From: Kryptolebias marmoratus
Lineage: Eukaryota; Chordata; Actinopteri; Cyprinodontiformes; Rivulidae
Direction of reading: 5' to 3'
Length of the DNA stretch: 64,000 nucleotides
Assembly: GCF_001649575.2 (NCBI RefSeq)
Contig: NC_051435.1
Location: 5,893,859-5,957,858 of the forward strand
Shown here: positions 1-11,350 of the stretch, one piece after another
How the letters are laid out: each line of letters opens with the position of its first letter
Position numbering within the stretch: the stretch's first letter is position 1
Position numbers and translations under genes: made by a program
The notes under the pieces: generated by a model
The model's input: the letters and a program-made list of their open reading frames with translations, nothing else
What the model was told of the DNA's origin: nothing
Database searches by the model: none

Positions 1-3000
1 ATGAACATTAAAAATGGATGAGAAATGAATACTTTTTTAATTTCAGTTATTTTTAGATTTGAACATTTTTATTAGCCCTCAGGCAGAGTTTTAGAAAAGT
101 TTTTTTAGGTTAACATATCAAATTTCCAATAAGGGACTAAGAAATAAAATTTTGTTTTGAGAATTGAATGTCTGAAAGCAAATTGTCTTTATTCTAGACA
201 GATCATTAAGCATAGTTAGGTTTTTATGAGGGGTTTAATATTGGTCAAAATGTTATGGTGATGTCTGGTTGTTGCAACATCTCCCCGCGGATTCAGACAT
301 CAGTTCTAAGGACGCTCCAGCAGCTTCAAGGGTTTTCATCCAGATACAGCAGAGTCACACAGGTTTGCAATGCAAAAAATAACAGTGATTTTTATTTATT
401 TCTTCATCACAAGACAGAACAGTGATGGACAGCTCCAAGCATGGAGTAGTCTGAGGCCTCAACAAAACAATTAAAATTTAGATTACCAATAATAATTAAA
501 AATCCAGTGCCATTCTATCTCCCCCAGCACAGCTCCGTGAACCCCTGTCCTTCATCTCCCCCAACAACCGAGCAACAACCACATTCTGTAAGTTTAATGA
601 AGAACTAAAATCACTACTCAACCAAAATTCTAATGTCCTTCAGGAGCTCATCTCTTTTAGCAAAAACCAGAATCACAAACAGGAACTGCATTCAAGTCTC
701 GTGTATGGAAATTTAAGGCTTAACTTAAGTCCATTGTAATCCCTCTGCTTTGATTGATGACACGCTCGTGAGGCTTATTATGCCACAGCTCACTATTAAT
801 ACAACAAAGTGTGTGTCTTCATGCAAAGCCATGTCAACAACTCACATCACATATGGGCTCATTACACAGCCCCTCAGCTGTCTGGTGAAATGTTCATCAC
901 TTTACTTTATAAGTTTTCTAATTTTACAACACCAGTTTGGCCTGATGTCCAGTGGATTTTTTTCACATGTTCAAAACTAATTGACAATTCTCCACTTGTA
1001 TTGTTGTCTGTTTTTTACTTATTACAATAGGTGGTCTCAAAGCCCATGATTGGTGGATATTTAAGTTTCCTGACATTCTGATCAGAAGCCAGCATATTCC
1101 CAATAACAAGTGGTTTCACTTTGAGTGTCCTCTGCTGTTTTGGATCGTGTGTTAAATGAGCTGCTGCAGCAAATAATCATTTCCAAGAAATCTAAATATC
1201 ATTTGAGGCAAGGCACTGTGCACATGAATCTATGTTTTTGGTGTGCAACAGTCATGCTCAATGTTTTGCGCATTCTTGAAGAAGTCTCAGAGATATGCAA
1301 AACATTACATGATTGTAACAAATGGATCTAAACCAAAGAGTGCTGTCTATGCAACAAATTATAATATTTACTAAATTGACAAGGATGTAACATAATGTAA
1401 ACTAAATTTCAGCCAGTCAACATTTAATCTGTGTTCAGCACCATGTATGGTGTTACAAACTGTTAGGTTTTCTTAAACTTTATGCAAGCCCATCTATATT
1501 GGCTAAATATATATAAAAAAAAATCCAAAATCCTTTCCTTGATGTGAACTGAGGATGAAGCAGTTGGAAGCATAAGTACAACCATGCATCACACATCTGA
1601 CAAGTGGCATACATGAATCAAAATCGAATGCATTTTAGTGCAAAAATCAGAAAATGTGAGCATGTGCAAAAATCCTGTGAAGGACCTGTGAATTAAAAAA
1701 AAAACAGAATTGTTACCATGAGAAGAGAAAATATGATTCAAAATCCAGAAAACTATGATAGTAAAAACATAAAAAGAATATTATTTAAGAGAACAAATGG
1801 GAAAATATATAAAGACAAACTGATATACTACGCCCACTGCCCATGCATATAAAGCTTGAAGGCAGCCCAGAATGAGGTTCTTACCTGTAAATTCCCCTCT
1901 GGAGTTTGATAGGAAAAAGACCACACATCAACCTTATGGAGCGTGACAGCAGAGTCATAATCCTGTTCTTATTTATAATCTTAATTCAGATAGACTGAAG
2001 CGCCCTGAGGTAAAAAACCTATCAAACACAGCTGCATAAAGGTGTTATACTACCTGTCAAACAGTTAGTGACATTAATGATAATCTCAATATTTCTTTAG
2101 TTAGACATAATGTTGATCAAACCTTTTTTAAAAAGTGTCAACTGAAAATTAGTAGCTTTATTAGGGGTATAAGTTTAATCTCAGCTCTTAGAATGATTAT
2201 GTTTTGACTCTCTGTGTTACATGAATGCTGCTGCAGAAGATTTATTTATTATTGAATTTTTTATATGAAAAGAATGCCAATGGCACAGTGGGCATCATTA
2301 ATGGGAACATTATTCTTTTACAGTCATCATGAGTTCAAAACTGTTCAATATTAACTGAAGTTACAATCTCTTCATTGATTTTAAAACATGTTGCATTAAC
2401 GAGCAGGAGAAAAAAAAAAGGTTGGGCCTAGAAATGTAAAGCAGTGGGATTTCTTTGGATTCCATCAAATCTAGCTTTATTAAAATCAATAACGTGAACC
2501 ACCTTCAGACTCTGAATGATGGACGGCTTCACACACAGATTGCGTGCCCAAAGCAAGCTGTAGGCTATGTTCTGCATGTGATATGTCAGCCTGTGGTGTT
2601 CGAAGCTGCACTGTGGCACAAATAATTCATGTGCTTCGTTCTTCTTTAGTAATGACTGGCTAGTGGTGAGCACTCAGCCAGCTTTGGACATCACTTTTTT
2701 CCCTTCTTCCTTCAATATTGTTCTACTGCTGTGCACCCTCAGGAACCAGCAATGTGAAGAAAAAAAAACCCAAAGTGTCCAGCTGAGAGGGTTAAGAAGT
2801 ATTTTCTCTTTATATCATTTTGAACTTCCTCTTGTTTTTAGCTCTAAAAGTCAGACACACAGAAGCTGCTTTTTATTTATACTTCTACACTGCAGTGTGT
2901 GAGATGAGCAAATCAAAAGCTTTGAATGTAATCATCTTTTTTTGAGCTCCCACTGAAAACAACTGTTACACGGAGGAAGAGCAGCTGCACTTCGTGTAAC

Positions 3001-3750
3001 ACTCCATGTAACACTCAGTAACTGAGCCTGAAGTAAAGACATGGCTACAGTGAATGCTGAGGGTATAATAATTTAGCAGTTTATATTTGTTTTACACATT
3101 AAAAATAAATAAATATTTGAAAATAGAAAACAGACTTACACCCTAAAAGACAGGAAAATATTTACGGGAAATGTAAAGGGATTTTATTTCGATACCCAAG
3201 AACAGGGGCAGGTGGTCTATTTGGGCCAACCTATATGATATAGATGAGCATGATAAGGAAATTACTGTCCGCCAATGTTTAAACATATTCTTTCACATTA
3301 TGAAGAGATTTAAACATCATAGGAACCATATCAGTACAAGAAAAATGCTAAATTCTTCTAAATAGTTTTTTTTTATATCCCAAATACAACAGCATAAGAT
3401 TTTGTTTATGTTTATGGGCATAAGTGTCTGACAGATGCTGGGCCACACCTCCTTGATTTGCTGTTTATTCGAGCTGATTTTGTTCAGCCCTAATTCTAAA
3501 GCTTTAAGCCATTGAGAGTGAATGTAACATGACATGTTTGCTGACTGCAGATGGGGAAATGTAGCAACGGGAAGCATTAGCATGAATACTAAGAATCATT
3601 TACATTCTTGTTCAATTTCACAAATGGATGAATGAAAAATTGTATCTTTAACACACTGGCTGAGTTGTCTGTTGATCAGCTTTTAGCTAAACCTAAAAAC
3701 TTCATCCAGAAAAGTGTCTCGTCTTTCAATAAGGTACATACTGCTGAAAA
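1..3750. other. No recognisable gene or repeat
   Basis: I see AT-rich sequence with only short open frames of low-complexity or unconvincing composition. About 270-560 is somewhat richer in G+C, and 2430-2680 carries open frames on both strands without recognisable motifs. No tandem array longer than a few units and no known mobile-element signature was found. Confidence 0.5.
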
Positions 3751-3751
3751 T

Positions 3752-3858
3752 ACACCATGTCTTCTTAAACTTTCCTGACATGTGGACTAGAGGTGCTGTG
3801 GAACTAGCAACCTTGTGACTAAAGAATGGCCAGACCACCTCCTGATCTACAGCTGCCA
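3752..3858 (-). mobile_element. tRNA-derived SINE, head fragment
   Basis: Read on the minus strand, this begins with a tRNA-like head: a pol III A-box-like tagatcaggagg (revcomp of 3839-3850), then a degenerate B-box region (about 3799-3812), and the start of the body that in related fish SINEs reads like CCACATGCCGAAGTGTCC. It resembles the head of the better copy at 28041-28348. The 3' half is missing, so this is a dead fragment. It lies directly 3' (in minus orientation) of a reverse transcriptase relic. Family assignment is from memory of fish repeats. Confidence 0.5.
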
Positions 3859-3967
3859 GTACATTAATCCAATTATATTTATCTCTAAAGATAAACAGAG
3901 GCGTTTTTACAAAAACAAAATGTTGTCTAAAGGAATTCAATGTAAAAAAAACCCAGCAACAACAAAC

Positions 3968-4410
3968 TAAACAACCCATCAGTTGTCCAACCTACGGTCT
4001 GCCTTGTAGACAGTCAATAATCCAGGCGCTTGTGGAAGTATTCCACAATATACTTTCTCCTTAGTTTTCAGTGCTGACTAAATCTGAAAGCACTAAAGAA
4101 ATCAAATAACATGATCCTCATAGTGCTACTTGATTTGTTCAGGTGGGAGAGAGTTTGCTGAAGAAGGAGTGATACAGCTTCAGTCCAGCCCGATGGAGCA
4201 TAAAGCTGCAATGTGCCCTGAAAGGTACTTGATTATTTAGTTGAGCCAATAACAGTGTCTCTTAAACTTTAATGATATGGGATCTTAAAGAAGCTGGTTT
4301 TTGTCAATAAGGGCAGATGGGTGAGATTTACCCAGGAAGGATGTTTTCAGCATTAATGGAAACTTCTCAAGACTCAGAGTAAGATTGAAGATATGCTGTG
4401 CAATCCTGCA
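3968..4410 (-). pseudogene. Non-LTR retrotransposon reverse transcriptase relic
   Basis: The minus strand encodes a decayed reverse transcriptase. In order it shows a segment like HIFNLTLS (revcomp of about 4375-4395), then QQTLSHLNKSSSTMRIM, then LFDFFSAF (4086-4109), which matches reverse transcriptase motif A with the catalytic Asp retained, and finally a stretch resembling the following helix up to about 3968. In-frame stops and frameshifts break the frame throughout. The block order and spacing match LINE proteins of the L2/jockey-related group common in fish; I cannot fix the clade. Motifs B and C lie beyond the relic and are missing. Confidence 0.6.
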
Positions 4411-4734
4411 TAGCTACACGGTTTATCTAAGTGCCACTTCACCAGGCAGAATGGGGAGGTAGATGGAGTCTCTGATGTAAGGAAAGGTGTTGCTTAGGCT
4501 GTGTTAAAGGTAGTATCTCTCAGACTGTGACTAGTTGGTGAACAACATTCACTAGGGACTCAATGTCCAGAGTCTCAGGCTTGGCTTGCAGTCTTGTCAC
4601 TTGAATTTTGAACATGTTTTAAAAAACAGTGCAATAAATTTTCTCACAAAATAGTTACAGTCATCATGAGAGTCTTGAACTTTTCTAAACACTTTTAAAA
4701 TTTTGATTCAGGTATCTTCAACCTCTTTCTAGAG
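4411..4734. other. Possible LINE flank, otherwise nothing recognised
   Basis: This lies 5' (minus orientation) of the reverse transcriptase relic and may be more of the same element, but I could not recognise conserved residues in it. Confidence 0.3.
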
Positions 4735-5160
4735 CACAAGGGCTGGGAGCTCTCCTATGACAGAAAAACATGACCAGGTCTAAAAACCACACCAGTGATC
4801 TACCCACTCACCCATTTTCTTTACCTGCTTTTGTGTGCAGGATTGCAGGGGAGCTGGTGTCTATCTCCGGCAGTCCTGTGAGAGGAGAGGTACACCATGG
4901 ACAGGTCGCAAATATACCAGTGATAAATAGTAATAATATTAATAAAACACTAATCTAAATCTGCCTATCTTCATTTCTCCTGCAAATTTAGGTAGGAAAT
5001 GAAATAGTGTGAATACCCTAAAATACAGTTTTACAAGCCGCACACTCAAAAGTAAGCCACAGCTTTCAAAAATCGGCCACTTGATTGCAAACACTCAGCA
5101 TTCAGTGTGACTGCAATTGAAAATCTGTATATTTTCTGTTTAATCTCCAGCTAGACACAG
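4735..5160 (+). repeat. Family C2 repeat, copy 1 (with insertion)
   Basis: This segment is clearly related to 53279-53560. Shared landmarks are gagctctcct..tgacagaaa near the left end, tctaaatct..cttcattt in the middle, and a 19-base identical word, aatacagttttacaagccg (5022-5040 and 53467-53485), followed by alignable sequence. Copy 1 differs by an extra block at 4800-4915. It is either an old dispersed repeat of unknown class or an ancient segmental duplication. I see no coding potential or terminal repeats. Confidence 0.65.
4800..4915 (-). mobile_element. Family B SINE-like insertion with 9-bp TSD
   Basis: This is a 5'-truncated family B element in minus orientation: the 3' tail (degenerate CACC/CACT units, then cattttctttacctgc) faces left, and the truncated end, tacaccatggacaggtcgc, lies at right. 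The direct repeat accagtgat flanks it exactly (4791-4799 and 4916-4924). The related segment near 53320 has only one such site (atcaatgat) and no insert, so it serves as an empty site. The variable 5' truncation and the TSD point to target-primed reverse transcription. Confidence 0.7.
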
Positions 5161-5164
5161 TTTA

Positions 5165-6381
5165 GTTAGCTACCACCTTAAGGTCTATGACTGAAAGGCA
5201 GGTTGAGAGGTGTGGTACAAATCAGAGGTTGACTCTGCTTACAGCTGCTAATCAAAATCAACATTAGAACACAATAAGTTAAAAAAGTTGTAAATGAACA
5301 AAATTACATAAACTGAAAAGCAAATCCAGAATAGTTAGTTGAACAGTAATGATGGTAGCTTTGCAACAAGTCTTGTCCAAATCTTTAGTTGTTTGTAAAA
5401 GTATGTGTCAAGAAACTAAAACACAATGTGCTATTCTGATAAAAGACGGTCATGTGTGATTGTTAATAGGCTCACAATATATATTATACATTTATATATT
5501 ATATTAATGTCCCTTTGACTCTTGAAACAGATGCTTTGAACATTTAACAACACCTCTCTCTGTTGCAGCTATTTGAATATTTTATTCCACAGTGATTTGA
5601 AACAAACAAACAAACAGACTGTTAAATTCTGGTTTTATTAATCTTTACCACATTATTAAATCTGGTCCTCTGATTTTTGAATAAATCATACAATCACTCA
5701 TTTGATTTATTTCCTTCTGTTATTGTTCTCCATGAAGAAGTCTTCTTCGGGCTGCTACAACGCTTGTTATTTAGGCAGCTGAAGTGAGGTGTTTGCCATG
5801 TCTGCTGCCAGGGGTGCAAAGTGTTGTGTGACCTGTAAACCTACCCTGGAGAAAAAGCAACTCCTCTTGAACCAAAATAAATCTTCCAATTCATTCCTTC
5901 ATTGGAGTCCACCTCTTACTGAGTTAGATAAGGAGCTGTGATGCTCTGTGAACACAATCCCAGACATCTCTGTCTCAGACTCACGAACCACTGATCTTCT
6001 CATGTGATATCCCAACGACTTTCTGGGGAAATTTTAACAGTTTGTTTTTGGCCGCTAGCAAAACTGTGAGCATTCAAAACAGATGAACAGACTGAATTCA
6101 CATTTTACTTCTTAGTTTCCACTAGTTCTTTTATTTTATTTTTTCCACTAATTTGAGTTTTTCTGGTCAACAATTTTGGCATCCCCGACATTTTTACTTT
6201 CCATAGCTGTCAGTGAAATTCAATCAAAGTTTTGTTAAATTGGTGGGTATTGATTTGTTTGAAATGTCATGACTGAATATACAATTTAGCATTGGCATTT
6301 CACAGCTTATTTCTCCTTTTTAACATTTCTAATCTTTACTGTATATTTCCAGCTGGGATGTTCTGTTCAGTTGTTTCACTA

Positions 6382-6383
<2 letters not shown>
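5165..6383. other. No recognisable gene or repeat
   Basis: AT-rich sequence with a short CAAA run (about 5599-5614). A less AT-rich stretch at about 5730-5990 has no recognisable coding motif. Confidence 0.5.

Positions 6384-6417
<34 letters not shown>
6384..6417. repeat. (AT)17 microsatellite
   Basis: A perfect dinucleotide array of 17 AT units, bounded by acc at left and cat at right. Confidence 0.97.
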
Positions 6418-6419
<2 letters not shown>

Positions 6420-9380
6420 TGTGTCATGATCTTTAAGTCTTTATTTTAACTTTTATTTTTTTAAGAGAAATGCCACCAGTTAGTGTTTGGATGGCAGCTG
6501 ACTAAGGTGGTTTACTAGGTCTAGGTTTAACCTGACCAAATGTAAAATAAACCAACTAGTGCTATTAAGTAACAGCAACTTCTGAAAAAGAAAAAAAGTT
6601 TATTGTAAGAAAAAAAAAATCCTGCAGTTCTTGAAAATATTTTATGGTACAGAGATCCTTTTTATCATATCTCATGTCCACACTTTGTGAACTTACATTA
6701 GGTAAAACATAAATGCAGATGAAAAAAATAATAAAAATATAATAAATACAGCTTTACCATTTCCAGTATCTTGTGTTATTTGGTCCACTACCAACTTATT
6801 ATGACATCTGCGCTGTGTTTGGTGAGTAATTTCTATTATTTTGCCCCATAGTCTGCAATTTTCTAAAGGTTACAAGCAGAGCTAAGGCATTTGTGTGCAA
6901 AGCTGGCATCATTTTAAAGGTTAGACAATATACAAGGACAACATTAACTTTTGGACCTCTTGAAATAAAAGCACCTCCTCAGAGTGCCTTCTCTGCTACT
7001 GCAAGGAGAAATATTTATCTGAATCATTAAAGTGAAATATAGAGCATGCATACATAGTCTCATTAGCACATTCAGTGAAACACTGCCTGTTGGAGCTGCA
7101 CAGATAAAAAAAACGGCTTTTACATTCTTTCTTTTATGTATTTTTTTCTTTTATATCTCTGCACATGCTACAGGAGCTATAATGCTGTGATGATAATGTG
7201 CAATAAATTGATAATTGATATGAGAGATGAGATGCATTTGGCTACTATTTAAGAGCCCATTGATTTATACTTCATGGTAACTGCTCAGTGACAAATTGTA
7301 ATTGTAGCGCTGATGTATTGTCTCACTTGACTACACTGGGTCTCAGCTGGGCCCAAGCATAAGTCCTGTTCAGAGCCACTTTTTGAAGCAGCTCATTATT
7401 AACAGAATGCTGACGTCTGCAAAAAGTCACACTGGCACCGTTTAAAGGAGGGCTGGGTGCTGGGAGGCTGTACGATTAGTCAAGAATAAGAGCCTGAAGT
7501 TTAATTAAAGTCATCAGGCAATTAGAAGCCAGCACGATAGTGCTTTACAATGCATTTCTGTCTTGTCCATTACCCGGGCTTAATCAAAGAAATCCCTCCA
7601 CTGATGTTATGAGCTATAAATGCTACAACAAAATATGGGTCAGTCACATGGAGACCACTGTTGTAATAAAGCATTTGGTATTTAGTTACATAAACTATGT
7701 GTTACTATTATTATTATTATTAGAATATTTAAATGTTGTAAACATAATTGGAATGTAATGATATGAAGATTTACCGAAATGAATTAGGTTACACTGAAAA
7801 CATTTTTTTTTTTGGTCATCTAATCTAAAATAGTTGTACCAAAGTTTCACTTTAATGCTGTAGAAAAAAAGAATTTATTTTCACACAAGCAATACATTTT
7901 AAATTGTGTTTTTTGATGGCCAGTTTTAACACATGGTTGACTAATTAGAATGTGTGAAGGATGAGTAACAGTGTTAGCGAGGTGCAGACACAAAGTGTCA
8001 GACTCATCAACATTATTCTGAAGTGTTAGAAAATGAGTGGAAACAGGAGGGGGAAAATGATCTTGATCAAGTACACAGCCATTGCAACGCTTTATAATGA
8101 TTCAGTAGTGTCAATATTTATTACTGCAGTTCCATTAGCAATGACTTTTGCTCATTACTATGTGTGCAGACGCTCCATGTGACCTTCACAAACCCTGCTG
8201 TTTTTGTTGTGCTTGCATCAGATTGAACTGGATGTGGTGAAAACAAAGAGAGAACATCTCCTCTGCCGTCATACGCAGGCTGTCTCCCTTTATATGATGA
8301 GGTCCTAATGCTAAATTAAAACTTTATCTGGAGAATAAAAATAAAGGAAATCAATACTTGAGGTTACATAATTGAGTTAAATCAATTTGTGATGCTGTTT
8401 GCTTCAGCTTGGTTTGTTTGTGCCCCTCACCCCTTCTACACATTTCTTTGTTACAGATTGGCAGAACAATAAACTTTACAGATTGGGGAAAAAGGCAAGC
8501 TCTCAATATAATAAAAAAATGCTCACAAAATAGCCTTGAAATGGGTTTTCAATTATTCCAATTATTCAATATTTAATAAATTACTATAACTAGTCACAGC
8601 GATGTCTAAAGGCTCTTTTCTTTATCCTCTGCACATAAATCTCAGATCTGTTTTTATTCAGATGATCATGTGATGTGAGAAAATGCAAATCAGTAGCAGT
8701 GTTATTTTCCCACAGGTCAGGAAGATATTGATAGGAAAATTCTATACTAACATTGTGGCTGTTATTTTCTAAAACATGTCACTTGGACCACGGATAAAAT
8801 CAAGACAATACAATAAAATATATAAAAGATGTGATTTGGTGAAACTGTAACAACATTTGTGAGTACTGTGGTGTAAACTTGGCATGTCCCGATGACAATC
8901 CAATCACTTCCAGCAAATTTCCATATTTAGGCAGACCATGGTTGGAATTCAGTTGAAAATGACTATGTGCCATAAAAGGTTGATATATTACTGATAGTTT
9001 TGTTATTTTACTGTTTTTCAGTCCAGTCTGGTACATGAACACATTCGCATGTCACACATGTCACTTAATTCTGACCTATGAATTATTCAGACATAAATAG
9101 GCAATTGATAAAGAAATTAGAAATGATTTAGAACTTCTGCACAATGCTGTGGTACGGATTTGAAGGTGAAGAAGTGTTATTTTATCTTTCTTTGATGGAT
9201 ATTAATATTTTTAACATCACACCACACAGCTAAACCAACCGCTTAGTTTGCATTCTCAAGTAGCAATGGTGTCAAACTGGTTGTGAGCTGATTGCATGCA
9301 TGCTGGGACTGTGCAGGTGGATTTGAAGAATATTAAGGCTCATCTCGATTGTCCGTTCTGTTCCCTGTGAGTAAAGACAT
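6418..9380. other. Mostly unique-looking sequence; possible conserved element
   Basis: No gene is supported. About 7180-7560 has lower A/T-run content and clusters homeodomain-type core sites (gtttaattaaag near 7500, caattag near 7517), which is the look of vertebrate conserved non-coding elements; this is inference only. A short TTA run lies at about 7706-7721. The remainder is AT-rich with short open frames only. Confidence 0.35.
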
Positions 9381-9457
9381 GTTTTCACCTCAGGAACCTT
9401 TTCCAGAAACCAGGTTAGTTTTCTGGGGCTATTCTTTATCTCCCTCGATTTCCACTG
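9381..9457 (-). mobile_element. MITE-like fragment (CAGTGGAAA / GGTTCC type)
   Basis: Read on the minus strand, it starts cagtggaaat and continues through ctggtttctggaaaaggttcctg. It resembles, in inverse orientation, the block at 10378-10470. I recall fish MITE-like repeats built of CAGTGGAAAC ends with GGAACC/GGTTCC inner motifs, but the class is not certain and boundaries are approximate. Confidence 0.35.
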
Positions 9458-10377
9458 TAATTACCAGGGTAATTACAGATTACCCAAGTAGAATTTTACC
9501 TAAAGGCCCTGGTGTAAATGTAGTTCTTTTGAGATTAGTCTGAGCTTTCAGGATGGGGCTTGTGATGCAGGGAAATTCTGACTGGTCTGTTCTCTTCATT
9601 TTATTTCACCACCATATTTAAAATTTAACAACATTTTTTAATCTTCTTCATCATTTTGCTGCTTTCTACAATTGTCTGATAAAAAGTCATACAATAGATG
9701 GACTGACAGTGAGATAGAATTGCTGGTAAACATTTGCTGCGAAGAGGAAATAAAGAGTTGTAGTCAGCCATCTGTTTTGACCAAGTCTGCACAAAGTTAT
9801 TTGTTAAACTAGTGGAGATCGGCATAGTTCATGAGTCAAAGCAGTGCAAAGAAATATATATAAAAATAAATAAAACAAGACTACTATCAAAGATGACAAC
9901 AGCAAACCTGATGCAGATCCTCAGTCTTCCAAGACATGGCAAATCCAAAATGTTTCAAAACTGAGAATTTAAAAACGAACCATAAGCGAAACAACTTCAA
10001 CCACAGGATAAAAGTCCAGTTGCTTTATTTTTTTAAATGTTTTGGAACAGCAAGAGTGGCTCAGATCGAAGTAGGAGCAAGTGACTGACATGGCCACATA
10101 GTTTGGGCACAGACCAGCCTTCTGTGGGCCAGCAGGAATGAAAGACACATTTGTTGTCCTGCTTGAGGTCATGAAAACAGAAAACGCTAACGTCAATGAA
10201 ATGGAAGAAAGTAAGTCATAAATTCACAGCTTATAATTCATGCTTCATGTGCATGGTGCGTCAGTTGCTTTAAAGGTGTTTCAGTCAAAGCAGATGAACA
10301 AATTCTCTTAGGTTGGTGGAAAACACCACCTGCTGCCCGTCGCTTATTTCAGTCATAAATAACACGATACTGTAAAC
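9458..10377. other. No recognisable gene or repeat
   Basis: Lies between two inversely oriented MITE-like blocks. Nothing inside is recognisable. A larger element bounded by those blocks is possible but unproven. Confidence 0.4.
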
Positions 10378-10470
10378 AGTGGAAAAGTGGAAACAGCCCA
10401 AGGAGATCAATAGTTCAGGGTAATCAGGTTCCAGGGAATAAAAGTTCCAGGTAGCACAGTGGAAACGCAG
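10378..10470 (+). mobile_element. MITE-like block with direct cagtggaaa ends
   Basis: The nonamer cagtggaaa occurs at 10378-10386 and again at 10457-10465. Between them lie caggttccagggaataaaag and ttccagg, the same inner motifs as at 9381-9457 but in the other orientation. No target-site duplication could be identified. Confidence 0.35.
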
Positions 10471-11251
10471 ATTTAGAAAAGCATTGACCAGTTTACTCGG
10501 GAATTTTGTTTGTGAAAGTTCCCCACCAAAAATTCTGTCGATTTACATGAAAACGTTCTGGCAACGAGCCGTGCAAGAAAATCTGCAGGTGAAAGATTTG
10601 ACACACACGGACCACTTTCCTGTTCAATCGCCTTCCAACTCATGTACTCTCTTTTCTGTCTGATCCCTGTTCAGCTATTGTGGCCAATAACACCCCGAGA
10701 TAGCTTAAGAAGCATAATTAGCACATAAGCCTTTGTGGCATTGTTGTCTCTGCCTAAAGACATGTTGGAGCGCACTTTGAATAGTTCATGCCAGAAGCCT
10801 TAAGCCATGAGTCAATCAGTGTCTCAGAGCTCATATGGCAGCCGCCAGCTCTCACATGTTAATTAGAGATGATTTTCCCTTCTGGCTGCAGTGCAAGACA
10901 GTTACAGCAAAGGTGTGACAGTTTGGGGAAATATGCAGGAAACTTCCAAGAGCTCCGTTTGGCTTTTGATCTGCTGGGATTGCTGTTATCTATTGTTCCA
11001 TTTCATTTGTGGTGGTAAATGGAGATGAAAGTAGTGCCACACTGACATCTACACAGCTGACAGCATCTTGAAGGCACAGCTCTGCTGCGAGAGTTTCACT
11101 CCATGCTCACATTTCAGTTTACGATTTTCTTTTTTTACAATAGTTCAGAATATAAAGTATTCACTGTAAGGAACAATATTGTAGAATAAGATTGTCTGAG
11201 ATATAGAACAACCAGAATAAGAACAATGAAGAATATTGAAGTCCATTTTTT
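10471..11251. other. Unique-looking sequence, possible conserved element
   Basis: About 10690-11090 is less AT-rich than its surroundings, has no open frame of note, and contains cacatgttaattagagatga. It resembles a vertebrate conserved non-coding block. No alignment could be made. Confidence 0.3.
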
Positions 11252-11350
11252 TTAAAGCATCCTGAAGCCCTCAAAAGAGAGAGATGATGAGAGGTAGAGA
11301 AGACCTTGTAACTTTGGGTCAATTTGACCCAAAGACCACAGGAGGGTTAA
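11252..11350 (+). mobile_element. piggyBac-like MITE with TTAA target sites
   Basis: A 91-bp insert (11256-11346) lies between TTAA at 11252-11255 and TTAA at 11347-11350. The right end reads, inward from TTAA on the minus strand, CCCTCCTGTGG. The left end (agcatcctgaagcc) is a decayed version of the same TIR, clearer in the sister copy at 36071. The interior holds an 11-bp-arm palindrome around a single base (11312-11334, ctttgggtcaa / ttgacccaaag). TTAA duplication with a CCC-starting TIR is the hallmark of the piggyBac superfamily. No transposase is present. Confidence 0.6.
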
